A stretch of DNA of 64,000 bases, taken from contig JARCOQ010000003.1 of the NCBI GenBank assembly GCA_029207755.1, positions 95,868,646 through 95,932,645 of the forward strand, in the 5' to 3' direction. Of this stretch, positions 13,241-25,222 are shown piece by piece. A program made the translations under genes and the position numbers. The first letter of the stretch is position 1. Each line of letters opens with the position of its first letter. The stretch comes from Chamaea fasciata. Lineage: Eukaryota > Chordata > Aves > Passeriformes > Sylviidae. Under the pieces are notes generated by a model. That model did not search any database. It was not told where the DNA came from and was given only the letters and a program-made list of their open reading frames with translations.

Positions 13241-14964
13241 ACAGCTGGCTAATTGCACTAAGTCCTGAGGCATGATACTGCAGAGTTCCAGTAACTGAGT
13301 ATGTGGGAGGTAATGCTGATATCCAGGTCTGATCCAAGAACATGAAGAAAACCATTCAGGCTCCTCATTCTATACACTAGTCCACTATTATCTTTCACAT
13401 AAATCACAGTATTTATGCATGTATATATACCAGAGAACATATTCTGGAATGATTACCTAAAGACTCCTTTCAACTGTTCGTATGTTCAAGTGCATTTTGC
13501 ACTGTGGTCATTATATGACCAGGTGATTATATTTTTTCCATAGTAAACACATCCTCTGCATTAATTACTAAACTGCTTTGAATGTTTTATCAAGAAAATA
13601 GGCTACCTATAACCATGGTTTTTTTACAGCCATGTAAGAAGCTGGCACAAACACTAAATTATACCAGATTAAGCATGTATCCCTTGCCCCCTCTTCCTTT
13701 CAATAGTTTATCATTTGTGTTGTATTTAGTACGCAATAAAGAAGTGTAGCCAGGTCCTGACCAAAAATACTTAGAAACGTACTGATTTCATATCAGTGCA
13801 TCTTAAATGAGATCCAAGAGTGAGATGTACCATTTTGGCTACTGAACATCTAATAAAAAGTATCTGCTAACATGTTAAAAGTACTCTTGATAATTTTGTC
13901 ATGTCCAGAAACTGTTGTCCAAATTAAATCACCATAAAAATCTATTTTTTTCCTTTAGTTTATAGATAGATATCAATTGATAATTTTATCACTACTTAAT
14001 CTAAAATCCTCCAACTTCAATGTAGATATCGAAGATCACAGAAGATACTTGAAAAACTCTTTGATTATTAACTATTACAACATCTTGAAAATTTACAGGT
14101 TTAAAATCTACACAGTCACATACATGAACAAGTTGCTTTGGAGTTAAGAAGTTAACTCGACCCACTTTAATTGCACAAATGTGACATTTTATTTTATGAC
14201 AATTGTAAATTAAGACAATTTTTCCCTATTAAAAAGGATGAGTCCTCAGTGAAGTAGTTTAGGTACTTGGATTGACCTCACAGTTGCCCAAGAAATTAAG
14301 AAAACATATAAGAATGATGGTGTGCTGTTTACAAAAAGAATCTTTCATTGGCAGTTGGCCTGTTGGGATACTTCTCTGAAAAGTTTGAGTAATATGGAAG
14401 AGAAGAAACATCATTCTTTCTTCAATTCAAAGTTATTTTGATGTTAGAATTATGAGGACCAGGTCCAGATTTACCCAATGGAGAATAAAGGAACAGGAAA
14501 AATAAGGGGCCTGTAGTTTCCCAATTACTACTTTCTGGAGTTCTGCATGTGCTCCTGCTCATGAACTGCATTGCAAGCTAAATGGTTACATAGCTCACCT
14601 GCTCACGTACATTAGCATTTCATCAGCATTCATACTTATGCTTATCACTTAAACAGGACAGAAAAAAAAAAGACCTTGAAAGACCTTAATATTTGAGTAG
14701 TACAGTAGCTGGCATCTCCTACTACTAACAAATCTTCAATTCTTCCAAGGAAGACAAAGTTTGATGCATTCAGATGGATAGCTCAGTAGAGTAAACAGCC
14801 CCAAATCAGTCTGCAGAACCTCACCACACAGTTGACACGAGGCCATAGAAACTAGCAAAACTCCCTACAGCATTCAAAGCAAAAAATGCTCCACAAACGT
14901 AGACTTGCATATTTATATTGCTCCAAGAGGTATGAACAGATCATGTGAAAGAATGAGCACAACA
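13241..14964. other. Unassigned noncoding sequence
   Basis: AT-rich sequence with no recognised gene or repeat. Confidence 0.45.
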
Positions 14965-15634
14965 TAAATTGAAGGTGGCCCAGCACAAAAGAACCTGGGG
15001 GTGCTCAATGACCACAGCTGAACACAGCCAGTGTGTGCCCAGGTGTCCAAGAAAGCCAGTGGCATCCTGGCCTGAATCAGCAATATTGCAGCCAGCAGGA
15101 TCACGACAGTGATTGTCTCCTCACAGTCAGCACTGGTGAGGCCACACCTCAAGTCCTGTAATCCAGTTCTGGGCCCCACAACTCCGGAAGAATACTGAGG
15201 TGCTGGAGCAAGTCCAGAAAAGGGCAATGGAGCTGGTGGACAGTCTGGAGCACAAGTCCTGTGAGCGGCTGAGGGAGCTGGGGTTACATAGCCTGGAGGA
15301 GAAGCCCAGGGGTGACCTTATGGCTCTCTGCAACTGCCTGAAAGGAGATTGTAACCCAGTAGCATGCAACAGGACAAGATGAGATGGCCTCAAGCTGTGA
15401 CAGGCTACATTTAGGTTGGACAATAGGGAGAAATTTTTCACAGAAAGGGGGATTAGACACTGGGATGAGCTGCCCAGGGTGGTGTTGGAGTAACTGCACC
15501 TGGACTTGTTTGAGCAAAGACTTGACAGGGCACTTAGTGCCAGGGTCCAGTTGACACGCTAGTGCCAAGTCACAGGCTGAACTCAATGATCTCAGAAGTC
15601 TTTTCCAGTCTGATTCTCTGATCCTGTGAATTCT
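14965..15634 (+). repeat. CR1 LINE fragment reaching the 3' end
   Basis: About 670 bp that follow CR1 ORF2 and the 3' UTR in order: the 'gtgtgcccaggtgtccaaga' block, 'ggtgaggccacacctcaagt', 'ggagcaagtccagaaaaggg', 'aggctacatttaggttggac', 'gggatgagctgcccagggtg' and the final 'ctgaactcaatgatctcaga' with a degenerate ATTCTGTG-type tail near 15634. Frameshifts break the reading frame; the 60-codon piece at 15200-15382 keeps recognisable CR1 peptide (LEQVQKRAMELVDSLEHKS). It is 5' truncated and inactive. Confidence 0.93.
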
Positions 15635-17269
15635 GACTTATTAAATTCAATGCAACCATTTATTCAGTGGATATCCATTACATATCCATCAAATATCCAC
15701 TTCATAGTATTTGCATCTTTGGTAGAACATGACAACTCAAGAGCCAGGTGAAAGTATTCAGCTGGAACTTGCTAGGCTCAAAGCATAAAATATTGAGGAT
15801 CTATGTTGTGTACTACAGAGGAGACCAGACCTAAGCCATCACAATCCTCTTTTTGATTTAAGATCTCTAAACTACAGGAAATGTTTGAAGATATACAGGT
15901 AATTTCTATTTCATTTGTAAAGAATGCAGGTGAAGATCTGCACTCTGAATTGAGCACTCCCAGAAACAAAGTTCAGAGATGGCATATCCTTTGGTTAATC
16001 AGCCATAATCTTTCCTCTTCCCCTTGAAAAAGGGGAAACTTGTTTTCCAAGTTACTGTTATCAGATGGGTATTGCTGGGGCATAACAATGAACAAGGCAT
16101 AGATTTTACCATCCCACAAGAATGAAGAATTAATCCCTTTGGCTGAGTGACAGTCTTGGAGATAATTAAAGGGATTCTATCACCATCAGACAATATGAAA
16201 ACACAGCTTCTATACACAGTGAAAGAAGGGAACCAACGAGACAGGAAGAGACTTCACAGGACAACTAAGGCCAGCAGCCTCTCACTACAGGACTGCCAAA
16301 TTCTACCCAATGCAGGATTATACTGAATAAAATATTAATTGAGCCTATTGTGGCCTCCTTCCAAGTCCAATAGCCTTTACTGGGCTCTTGGTGCAAAACA
16401 CACAAGAACCAGAATCCCCAGATACATACTAGAAAGCTTGATTCAAAGAAGGCTGTTGTGGACTACGTTCTTGCCACTCTACCTGAGACTCAGTTGAAGA
16501 TTTCTTTGAGAATAAAGGTCTGTGCGAAGTTTTGGAGTATGGACTTCCTAAAGTAGTCCTATCACTAGCACTGCTTTCAGATACAAAATTGCTTTGCATT
16601 CAGAGCTGCCCTCTGCTACCAGAGCTGACTGTTACCTCCCTCTTAGCACTTTTTTTAAATCAAGCTTTAGTTCAGCATGTCTAAAGACAGCAGACTTCGT
16701 ACTGAGGTGCAGGAGCATTTTCTTGCGCGCTCTGAAACCCGTGTGGTGCAGTGCTTTAATGGATTGGTATTTCACCTCTAAGCATTTGGTCCCTGCCCAG
16801 TTTAGGATAAAAAGCATAGCTGAATGTAAAGAGAGTACTTATAGTCCTTGGCTTTATCTCTGTCACAGAAGCCCTACTCAGCTTGCAGCAAAATTATAGC
16901 TGCTATTCAACAGTGGCATATTAGGGGAACTGCCTTGCCATCACTACAGTGCATGAGCAGTACTGGTTGAGAGATTGCACACTCCCACCTGCACTATACT
17001 TAGTTCTAGCCAACACTAATCATTTCCAAGACACATCTACTAATGTGCATTTCCTCTCAAAATACTAATGGTGAAAATCAATACAGCAAACTGATAGGAT
17101 ATATGACTTGGGTATACGTGTTTCACATAATGGGAGCATTTACCTTTAAACAATTTGTGACCTATAAAATGTTCACTGCAACTAATGATTAATTAATTAT
17201 GAAAGTGCAGACATGTTCCAATTACAGTTATCCTTGTTGTTGTACTAAAGCATTGGGCTTGCTGGTATG
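15635..17269. other. Unassigned noncoding sequence
   Basis: No recognised repeat or gene. The 101-codon frame at 16594-16899 and its antisense partner show no known motif. Confidence 0.45.
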
Positions 17270-17410
17270 GTTTTTTGTGTGTGTGTTGTTTTTTGATTTT
17301 GGCTTTGTTTTGGTTTTTGTTTGTTTCTGTTCGTTTTGGGTGTGGTGTTTTGGGGCTTTTTTGGGGTCTTGTTTTGTCTTTTTTTGGGTTTTTTGTTTCG
17401 TTTTTTTTAA
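17270..17410. repeat. GT-rich low-complexity block (TTTTGG/TTTGT-like)
   Basis: About 140 bp made almost only of T and G on the plus strand, with TTTTGG, GTTTTG and GTGT runs and almost no A or C. It produces artefactual Lys/Thr-rich frames on the minus strand and Phe/Val/Gly-rich frames on the plus strand. Similar blocks occur at 38597-38710 and, in the opposite orientation, at 40856-40910. Confidence 0.9.
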
Positions 17411-20400
17411 TGGAAGCCAAAGAAACAATTCACTGCTTAAAGCTGGTTTCTCTTCTGGAGCCCTTTCTCTCACATTTTCTGAGCCCTTTGACCTCAGGCA
17501 TCTGTCACAGCAACACCTCTGCTCATAGCAGGGGAGAAGGTGAATGGCTTCATCACAAGCAGATTCCAAAATGCTCCTTGTGTGGGCTGGGACTGAGTGA
17601 TCACTACTCTCAGCTGCAGTACAGCCTGACTTCTGTTCTGGAATATTCTCCAACCCCAAGAGGTCCCAGGACAATGCACTGCTGATTCTGATGATTGGTT
17701 TGTCTCCCACACTGCAGAAAGTGCTGATGAGAAGTCAGTCACAATAGTTCGAAGGGCCAGATCTTGCCCTGCAGTCTTTATCCATTAATAGCTATTGTAT
17801 TTTACAGGGCAAAAAGAAGACCTATTTTTTAATAGCTTCATGTGGTCTTTTCTTCAGATCTTCTCTGTTTATCATTGCATAACAGAACCACAACGGATTT
17901 TTGCAAATGGTAGTTCTGAGAAAAGAAAACAGATACATGGAAAAAAATGCATTTCCAACACAGAAGGTCTCAGAAGTCTTCCCAATAGTCAGTGGCCACA
18001 GGATGAAGCACAAAGAACCAAAACTGGAATTAGAGGCATCTTTAGGCCACCCTGTAAAATGGAAAAATTTAATACCATCAGAAAAAGAAAGAAAGAGGAG
18101 TATATTGGCAAGGGAGTATATGAAACAAGGTATGTGAAAGAAAACATTCAAGTATGTCTATGCAAGTATATGGAAGGAAAAATGTCTAACAAAGTCTGCA
18201 CATTTGTTTTGCATATTAAATATTTTCTTCTGTATCTCAGAGCATTAATTAAAGCATTAAAAAATTAATTCAGTTCTGTAAGCATTCTAGGTCCACTAAA
18301 TAAGCATCATCCTAACTCCTACAAATTTCAGAAGCCCTCTTTATTTTAGTTGTAGCCATCCACAGGCTGCTATGCTAAATCACCAGTGTAAACAGGCACA
18401 TTGATCCGCTATCAGAGTTTTGCCACAGGATCCATTATCTCAGGTAACAATTACTTCACTTGGTCTGAACTCTTTCTGCCTCTAGCAGAAATCCTTCTTT
18501 CTTTCACATATTCAAAAGGTCAACTACCATCCTATCTTCTGTTTCTCATCATCACTTCAAACTATTTGCCTTCTCTACTGGTCTAAAGATCAGTCTTTAA
18601 ATACTGACTATCATGTGTACAGTTTGCCAGTCTCTTTGGACATGTACAGCAGAGGCCCAACTAATAATCAAAACAAGTCAGCAGGAAACAAATTATGCCA
18701 CTCATGCAAGCATGTACAGGTGCTGAGAAACCTTTTCACTTTTGAATCTCTAAATACCCACTGCAAATATTGGAGATAAATATATATATATATATATATA
18801 GTCATCTGTTACTGCAATTAAAAGAACCAGCCTGCTTAAAGATGAATCCAAAAAGACTAACAGTTTCAGCCTACATCCCTTGAGTGCAAACTAGGAAAGA
18901 GGATTTTATCTACCATGTTTGAGGAACCTCCTCCTAAGTCCAAAATTGGCTGATGTCCTAAACACTACCAAAATACAAATATTAAACCACCAACAGATCC
19001 CAGTTACTGCAAGTAACTCTAATACCATGTGGAGATTGACTCAGGGGAACCATTGCATCCTGCTTACAATTCTCAAGCTTTCAGACCACAGCTGCTTCCT
19101 TGTGGAAGATCCTGTTTCAATTCTGAATCAAAGAAGAGCTTCGGTTTTTAAGGATTTGTCTACTTACCAAATATATTGGCTAGAGAAACCAAACAATGGA
19201 AGATGGTTATCCTTATCTCTAAAATTATCTATTATGATAGTCCTAGATTATCACATGATGCACCTAATTCTTCCAGATGTGTAAAAATTTGCATATATTT
19301 TTATTAGAAGGTGACTTGCAGTTTTCTCCCACAAAACTTCCTTAGTTTTCAAGTGTTTGCTCTTCTAAGAGACTGACCCAAGTCAAAGCTTAAGTTAATC
19401 AGAGATAAGACTTTTTTCACTTTGCATCATGATAAATTCCTTGCCACAAAGTTCCACAGGGGTGTGACTAGATCATTACCAATATCTGCAGCAGCAAGCT
19501 AGTAGTCTCCACCTGCTCCATGTTCACAGAAAGGCAGGATCAGTCTCACTCAACAGCCCAAAACCTTCAGTTTCACCTCTTTGCATTGCTTTTTCTTTGT
19601 ATTTCTCACATTTTCTTTTGCAGCTATGCAGTCACAGTGCCATAGGAAAAAGGTCATCTGCTCACTTCTCTGTCCCCCCAAAAAAATCAAATGTATAAGA
19701 TTGGATTACCTCATTACTAGAATGGTTTTTTTCTGCTTTATAAATAAAAGCTTTTTTTTTTTTCCTGCCACTTATCTACAAAACTGAGTAATCACATAGT
19801 CTTTCCTAGGCTATAAGAAACAAACAGTATCACTCATTCCAAGAATGAGTAACAACCTGCAACAAGTCGTAGCTCGCAACTACAGAGACTGACATATTGC
19901 TACACTTTAATTTCAAAAATATTTTTAGAAAAATCATTTATTCAGGAATTTTATAATTAGCTAACACTTTTGTTGAATTTTCAGCTTGCCACAGAGATCC
20001 ACACCGATATAATACAAAAATCAGAGATGATTATGGCTGAAAATGTGTGGAATGATGAAAGTACACCAAGTCTTCAGTACAGAGAGCACTGTATATCAAA
20101 AAGATGTGCCAGAATAGCTTATCTTCAGCAGTGCCCCGCACAGGATCACTTACATGCATACCTGCATTTGAGGCAAATGGGAATTGTGCCTCACCTACAA
20201 TTTTAATAGTGTCTTTTACCTTACCAGCAGCTGGTAAGGGACTGGACATTCTCCTGAACGCACTGTTGTAAAGCACAACTGATGATGGAAAGTTCAGCTG
20301 GATGGCATCAGCATACAAAACAACTATACAATATCTATAACTATATACAAACTAATGTCCAGCAGTTTTGACTATGTAGTTATTGATATGGACAACACAA

Positions 20401-22060
20401 AGACTAAGGATGTTGTTTCCTTTAAAACACTGTAACATAACTGTTTCACTCTCAAATCCATGGTGAGAGACACAGTTTAAATTGCATTTCCCACAAGTTA
20501 GCCAAGTAAGTCAACACCATGTTCTTCACCCACAGCTGACCTTGACTCACAGTGAAACATCAGTCCTGTCTCTACAGGATTTCTAACATGCATATGTTAT
20601 TCTTTCTAGCAGTCCAAACTGTGCAACTGAATACTTTGTGCTAAGTGCTGTAAAGGGACAGAAGAAGAAGACAGTCCCTGCAGAAAAAGCACATCTGTTT
20701 TGTCAGCCATAAAGCCTTAAAATACAGCTTCAAGTGATTCTACATCTCACTATCCCCTATGACTCCATCTTTATCTCCACTTGACATTGTTGAGAACAAT
20801 CTTATTTTCTGCAAAACAGATGTCACGGCATGTGTGACATGAAAAAATATCTGAACTTTAAAGGTGAGCGATGATTCCATAAACTGCTAAATCATATCAA
20901 ACCTCAGAGTATTTTGAGGTTAGAAATGTACCTGAAGGCCTGCTTAAAAAGTAGAGCTTTTAGTGAAAGAAGCTCTCTCTTTAAAAGGACCTCCCAATTT
21001 TGATTTTTACTTTAAACTATAAATGATAGGGGGTTTATATTTAATTAAAATTTGTAACTCTACTCTGTGTTCACACCTGACATTCTGCTAGGCCTGCAGT
21101 CCTTTCCAGATTATTCAAGCTGTTCTTGCAGCAGGAGTTGGATATCTTCAAAACAGCCAGTACAATCACTGGAAATACTGTATTTACACTAGTACTGCAA
21201 GAGAAAAGTTTGATCCCTAATGTCCTAATTGTGTCCAGGGCGGTCCAAAGCTGCCGTTCTAAAACAAATGAAACCCACCTGTGCCCTATGCACAGAAAAA
21301 GAAATGGAATCTTGGTTCTTTCCATTTCATTTTTTTATCAAGGCATCTCAGTGTCATCTCTGACCCACAAATCAAAAAATGTTTAGGGTCAACACTGGCT
21401 AGCATAAAAACAGGCAGGAAACATAGCAGCATGATGCTGAGCTGTGGAAACACAAAAATTACTAGCTTTTGTTATTTCACAGTGTCAATATTTACATTAA
21501 AGCCAATATTCCTTAATACTAAATAGAGATTTATTAATCAACCAAACAATCTGAAATGTCCCACTTCCATCTTGTTTCTAAGCTGTTTAATGAAGTGTAT
21601 GACTACCTGTGTAGTCCAACTTCTCCTGACATTAAGTATTTTTTTCAAACTTTTGACTTCAATTTATGTGAACTTAAAATGGGAGGACGTATTTGGTCAG
21701 CCATGGTATCTCCCCATTGGTGCTGAACTGATTCCTACTGCATCTTTTCTAACTTGCAACAGAAACGTGTTTCTATGATTAAAACAGAATTTCCTTTCCC
21801 AAATGGTTTTTTGAACAGAGAAAGTAGGTAGAGGATTTTTTAAAGATACTTTCCAGATACAATAGCCTTCAGGCTTGCATTTTCCTCCCACCCTTCTGAC
21901 CTGCACAGATGTTGTGGATTCCCTTTCGACACCTGATCCAACAGAAGAGTCAGCTCTTGACTCTAGGGATATTTCTATTCCCACTGACATGTGGAGTTGC
22001 CAGAAATAAAATTACCTGTACATGGCAATATCAGGTGAACTCATTAATTTTTAAATGTAT
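17411..22060. other. Noncoding stretch without recognised genes
   Basis: Mostly AT-rich DNA with one short TA microsatellite (18781-18800). The 157-codon frame at 17795-18268 has no recognised domain and no promoter or splice context that I trust. Confidence 0.4.
18781..18800. repeat. (TA)10 microsatellite
   Basis: Ten perfect TA units. Confidence 0.95.
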
Positions 22061-22061
22061 G

Positions 22062-22099
<38 letters not shown>
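22061..22099. repeat. (AT)n microsatellite, interrupted
   Basis: About 39 bp of alternating A and T with one AC interruption near 22071. Confidence 0.95.
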
Positions 22100-22607
22100 A
22101 ACAGGAGCACACTCTAACATGACATTTAAACAGAGTTAGACAACCTGACTTTAAATACACCTTTTTCTCACAGTCTCTCATATGCCTCTACAATATTTGC
22201 ATGCCACTGTGTAGACTGAATTTTGGACATTATTATGGCTATATCCTGATTTCAATGCTTTTGAGAAGAAGATTGTACTGGACCTTCAGATTTCCTTTTC
22301 AATAGGATTTTTCTACAAACCTAAGAATTATACACAATATGGTCTCTAGGGCCAAATGAGCTGTTGGATGAGCATTAACTACAATGTTGGGCAAGATGAA
22401 TCAGGGAAACCTTATAAATATGATTGTTTAGCAAAAGATTCTGAAAATATGAAACCTATAATCAAAACAGAAATGGAAGCTTACTTTGAGTTGTAGGATA
22501 CCGAGTCTTAGTTACTATATAACCTGAAAACAATAGCCTAGCCAGCTGAAGAAGAATCCCTTTCGATGGAATGATACCTTTCTGCTGGCTAAGAAACCAC
22601 AGGTCAA

Positions 22608-23095
22608 TGTAGCAAAACAGAAAAGTCTAAAGAGTAGTTTTTAGAGTTTAAAATATAACATAGTATGGTAATATAATAGTTCTTATAGGCTATATGTAGA
22701 TTCTATAGGATTTTGTGTCTTGTACTGGTTGGCCATTGTAAATTAGAATATTCATCACCAAAGAAGATATAATGCATTGTAACAAGGAAATCGCTCTCTT
22801 AGCTCCTCTTCTGCTCTTGCCTCTTCACCTCTTTCTCCCTGCTCTCTTACCTCTTCCCCCGCTCTCTGACCCTGCCACCTTGCTCCCTTGCTCCTTTCTC
22901 TCTTAACTTTTACCCTTTGTTCTTTCTCCCTCTCTCTTTGGGACTTCCTTTCAGCCAAAGCTGGTGGCTGAAGGCAAGGCCCTCTTTACCCCACGACCCT
23001 TGCAATAAAACCACGTATTCTAGAATATCTCAGGTCAGCAGAATTCCTTCTCCCTGCCATCCGCGGATGCCCCTACAAGGACTAGCACAAATACA
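22608..23095 (+). mobile_element. Solo LTR of an avian endogenous retrovirus (about 490 bp)
   Basis: Plus-strand LTR starting TGTAGC and ending AATACA, so TGTA/TACA terminal inverted bases. It contains a U3-like AT-rich part, a C/T-rich stretch (22796-22935), an AATAAA polyadenylation signal at 23004-23009 and a U5-like end with 'agcagaattccttctccctg'. I recall close relatives of this arrangement as an ERVK-like LTR in songbirds, but the name is uncertain. There is no primer-binding site or internal coding region, so it is a solo LTR. Target-site duplications are not evident. Confidence 0.7.
23004..23009 (+). promoter_or_regulatory. LTR polyadenylation signal AATAAA
   Basis: AATAAA in the expected R-region position of the 22608-23095 LTR, about 85 bp before its 3' end. 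Confidence 0.65.
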
Positions 23096-23899
23096 ATTTT
23101 ATTTTTGTTATCAAATAAAGCACTGTTACTTCTACACTTCTTTAATTCTTAGATCAGCATACACAGCTTTAACAGTTCATTAAGGCATATCAGGCACAAA
23201 TGTTTCATGTCACTTGATCATAACATGCCATCTCAGGCACTTAATAATCAACCTGCTCTCAAAAAAGCCTATTTGCAAAACACACAACAGGAGGGAAACA
23301 TGAAATATGCTTATTTAACCAATGGGATTGCTTATCTTGATAAGTCTATCCGCCTCATAAAATTTTAAATTATTGACTCTTTTCCAAAAAAAAACCCAAA
23401 ACAAAACCAACTGAGGATCATCTCAACCACCTTGCACCTTCTACAGCTATTCCAGCCCAAAGTCAGTGATTAATACCAGCTCAGGTATACTTGCACACCA
23501 GGCACCCATATTGACCATTTTGATGGAGACATACTTTTACTGGCTTATTGGCAAATAAGGAGATGACAGAAAGGAAACTCACTAAACAGAATGAGAAGGA
23601 ACCACACCCCTCCACCCAGCTCACCAGGCAAAGGCTAGTAAAGACTCATCTAACACTTTTACTCCCGTTTGCTATTTTTCAAATTACTTCTCAGGTGGTA
23701 CCATCAAACTGAAGTCCCTTCAAGCCTGTCACAGATTTGAAAAACACCCCCACTCTATTTACCAACATCAAGGAGACCCCATTGTGATTTTTCCTCCTCA
23801 CTTTCTTTTCCGTGTTGGCCCAAAGAAAGGTGTTTTAAAAAAAGCCACTAAAATTAGTAAGCAGCCCAGCTTAGAAATGGTTGTGTTAACACGTCTGCT
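23096..23899. other. Unassigned noncoding sequence
   Basis: Sequence between an LTR and a CR1 copy. The extreme 5' part of the CR1 copy may begin within it, but divergence prevents a firm boundary. Confidence 0.4.
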
Positions 23900-25222
23900 C
23901 TCAAGCCACACTGTCAATTTGCAAACTATCTTTTGTACTAAAAGAGATGCAATGATTATTACTAACATCCTCCTGGAAACTATGCCAAGGCACATGGAAA
24001 ATAAGGAGGTGACTGGAGACAGCCAGCACTGCTTTACTGAAGGCCAATCATGCCTGACAAATTTGGTGGACTTCTATGGTGGGGTTACAGTGTAGGTGGA
24101 TGAAGGAAGAACAACTGATGTCATCTGCCTGGACTTGTGCAAAGCCTGTGACAGTGTCCTGCTTAACACCCATATCGCTAAACTGGAAAGACATGGACTT
24201 GACAGATGGACCACTAAGTGATAAGGAATTGGCTGAATGGTCACACTTTAAAAGTTGCAGTCAACAGCTCAATATCCAAGTGGAGACCAGTGACAAGTAA
24301 TGTTCCTCGGGAGTTGGTACTGGCATTGACAAACATCTTTGTTGGTGACACAGACAGTGGGATCAAGGGCACCCTCAGCAAGTCTGCCAACACCACTAAG
24401 CTGTGTGGCATACTCAACATGCTGGAGGGAAAGAATGCCACCCAAAGGGACCTGGACAGACTTGAGGTGGGCCTGTGAAGTTCAACAAGACCAAGTGCAA
24501 GGTCCTGCATCTGAGTTGGGGCAATCCCAAGCACAAATACACACTGGGAAGAGAAGAAATTGAGAGTAGCTCTGAGGTGAAAAATTTGGGGTTGCTGGTG
24601 GATAGAAAGCTGGACATGAGCCAGCATTGTGCGCTTCCAGCCTAAAAACCAACCACATCCCGGGCTGCATCAAAAGCAGCGTGACCAGAAGATCAAGGGT
24701 GATGATTCTGCCCCTCTACATCACTCTCAGGAGACACCCACCTGGAGCACTGCATTCAGCTCTGGGGCCCCCAGCATAAGAAGCACATGGAGTGATTGGC
24801 ACGAGTCCAGATGAGGGCCATGAAGAAAACTGGATGGCTGGAAAACTTCTGCTATGAAGACAGGCTGAGAGAGTTGGGTTGTTCTGCCTTGAGGCCCCTT
24901 CTAGTACCTGAAGAGAGCCTAGAGGAGAGCTGGAGAGGTTCTTTTTACAAGGGACAGGAAAAGGGGGAACGGCTTCAAACTGAAAGTAAGTAGGTTTAGA
25001 TTAGATATGATGAAGAAATTCTTCACTGTGAGGGTGGTGAGGCACTGGAACAGGTTGTGCAGAAAAGCTGTAGATTCCAAATCCCTGGAAACATTCAAGG
25101 CCAGGCTGGACGGGATTTTGAGCAACCTGGTCTAGTGGAAAGTGTCCCTGCCCATGGCAGAGAGGTTGGGCCTAGATGGTCTTTAAGGTCTCTTCCAACC
25201 CAAGCCATTCCACGACTCTCTT
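23900..25222 (+). repeat. CR1 LINE, long 5'-truncated copy with reverse-transcriptase remnant
   Basis: The longest CR1 copy here, about 1.3 kb, plus strand, ending in the normal CR1 3' end ('ggtctttaaggtctcttcca', then 'acccaagccattcc'). Translated pieces in different frames cover the ORF2 reverse transcriptase. Motif A is visible at about 24117-24154 (DVICLDLCKACD, with the catalytic Asp of LDL kept). The region equivalent to the catalytic FADD motif C (24383-24394) now reads SANT, so both catalytic aspartates are gone. The downstream thumb and C-terminal segments follow ('cctggacagacttgaggtgg', 'cacccacctggagcactgca'). Several stops and frameshifts (for example after 24095 and 24478) show it is a fossil. 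Confidence 0.93.

Noticed and set aside
17228..17710. 160-codon minus frame with Lys/Thr/Gln-rich N- or C-terminal part
   Set aside because: The charged part is the translation of the GT-rich low-complexity block at 17270-17410.
23784..24563. Series of open frames resembling a gene with a reverse-transcriptase-like motif
   Set aside because: It is a degraded CR1 LINE with frameshifts and a lost catalytic motif, not a host gene.
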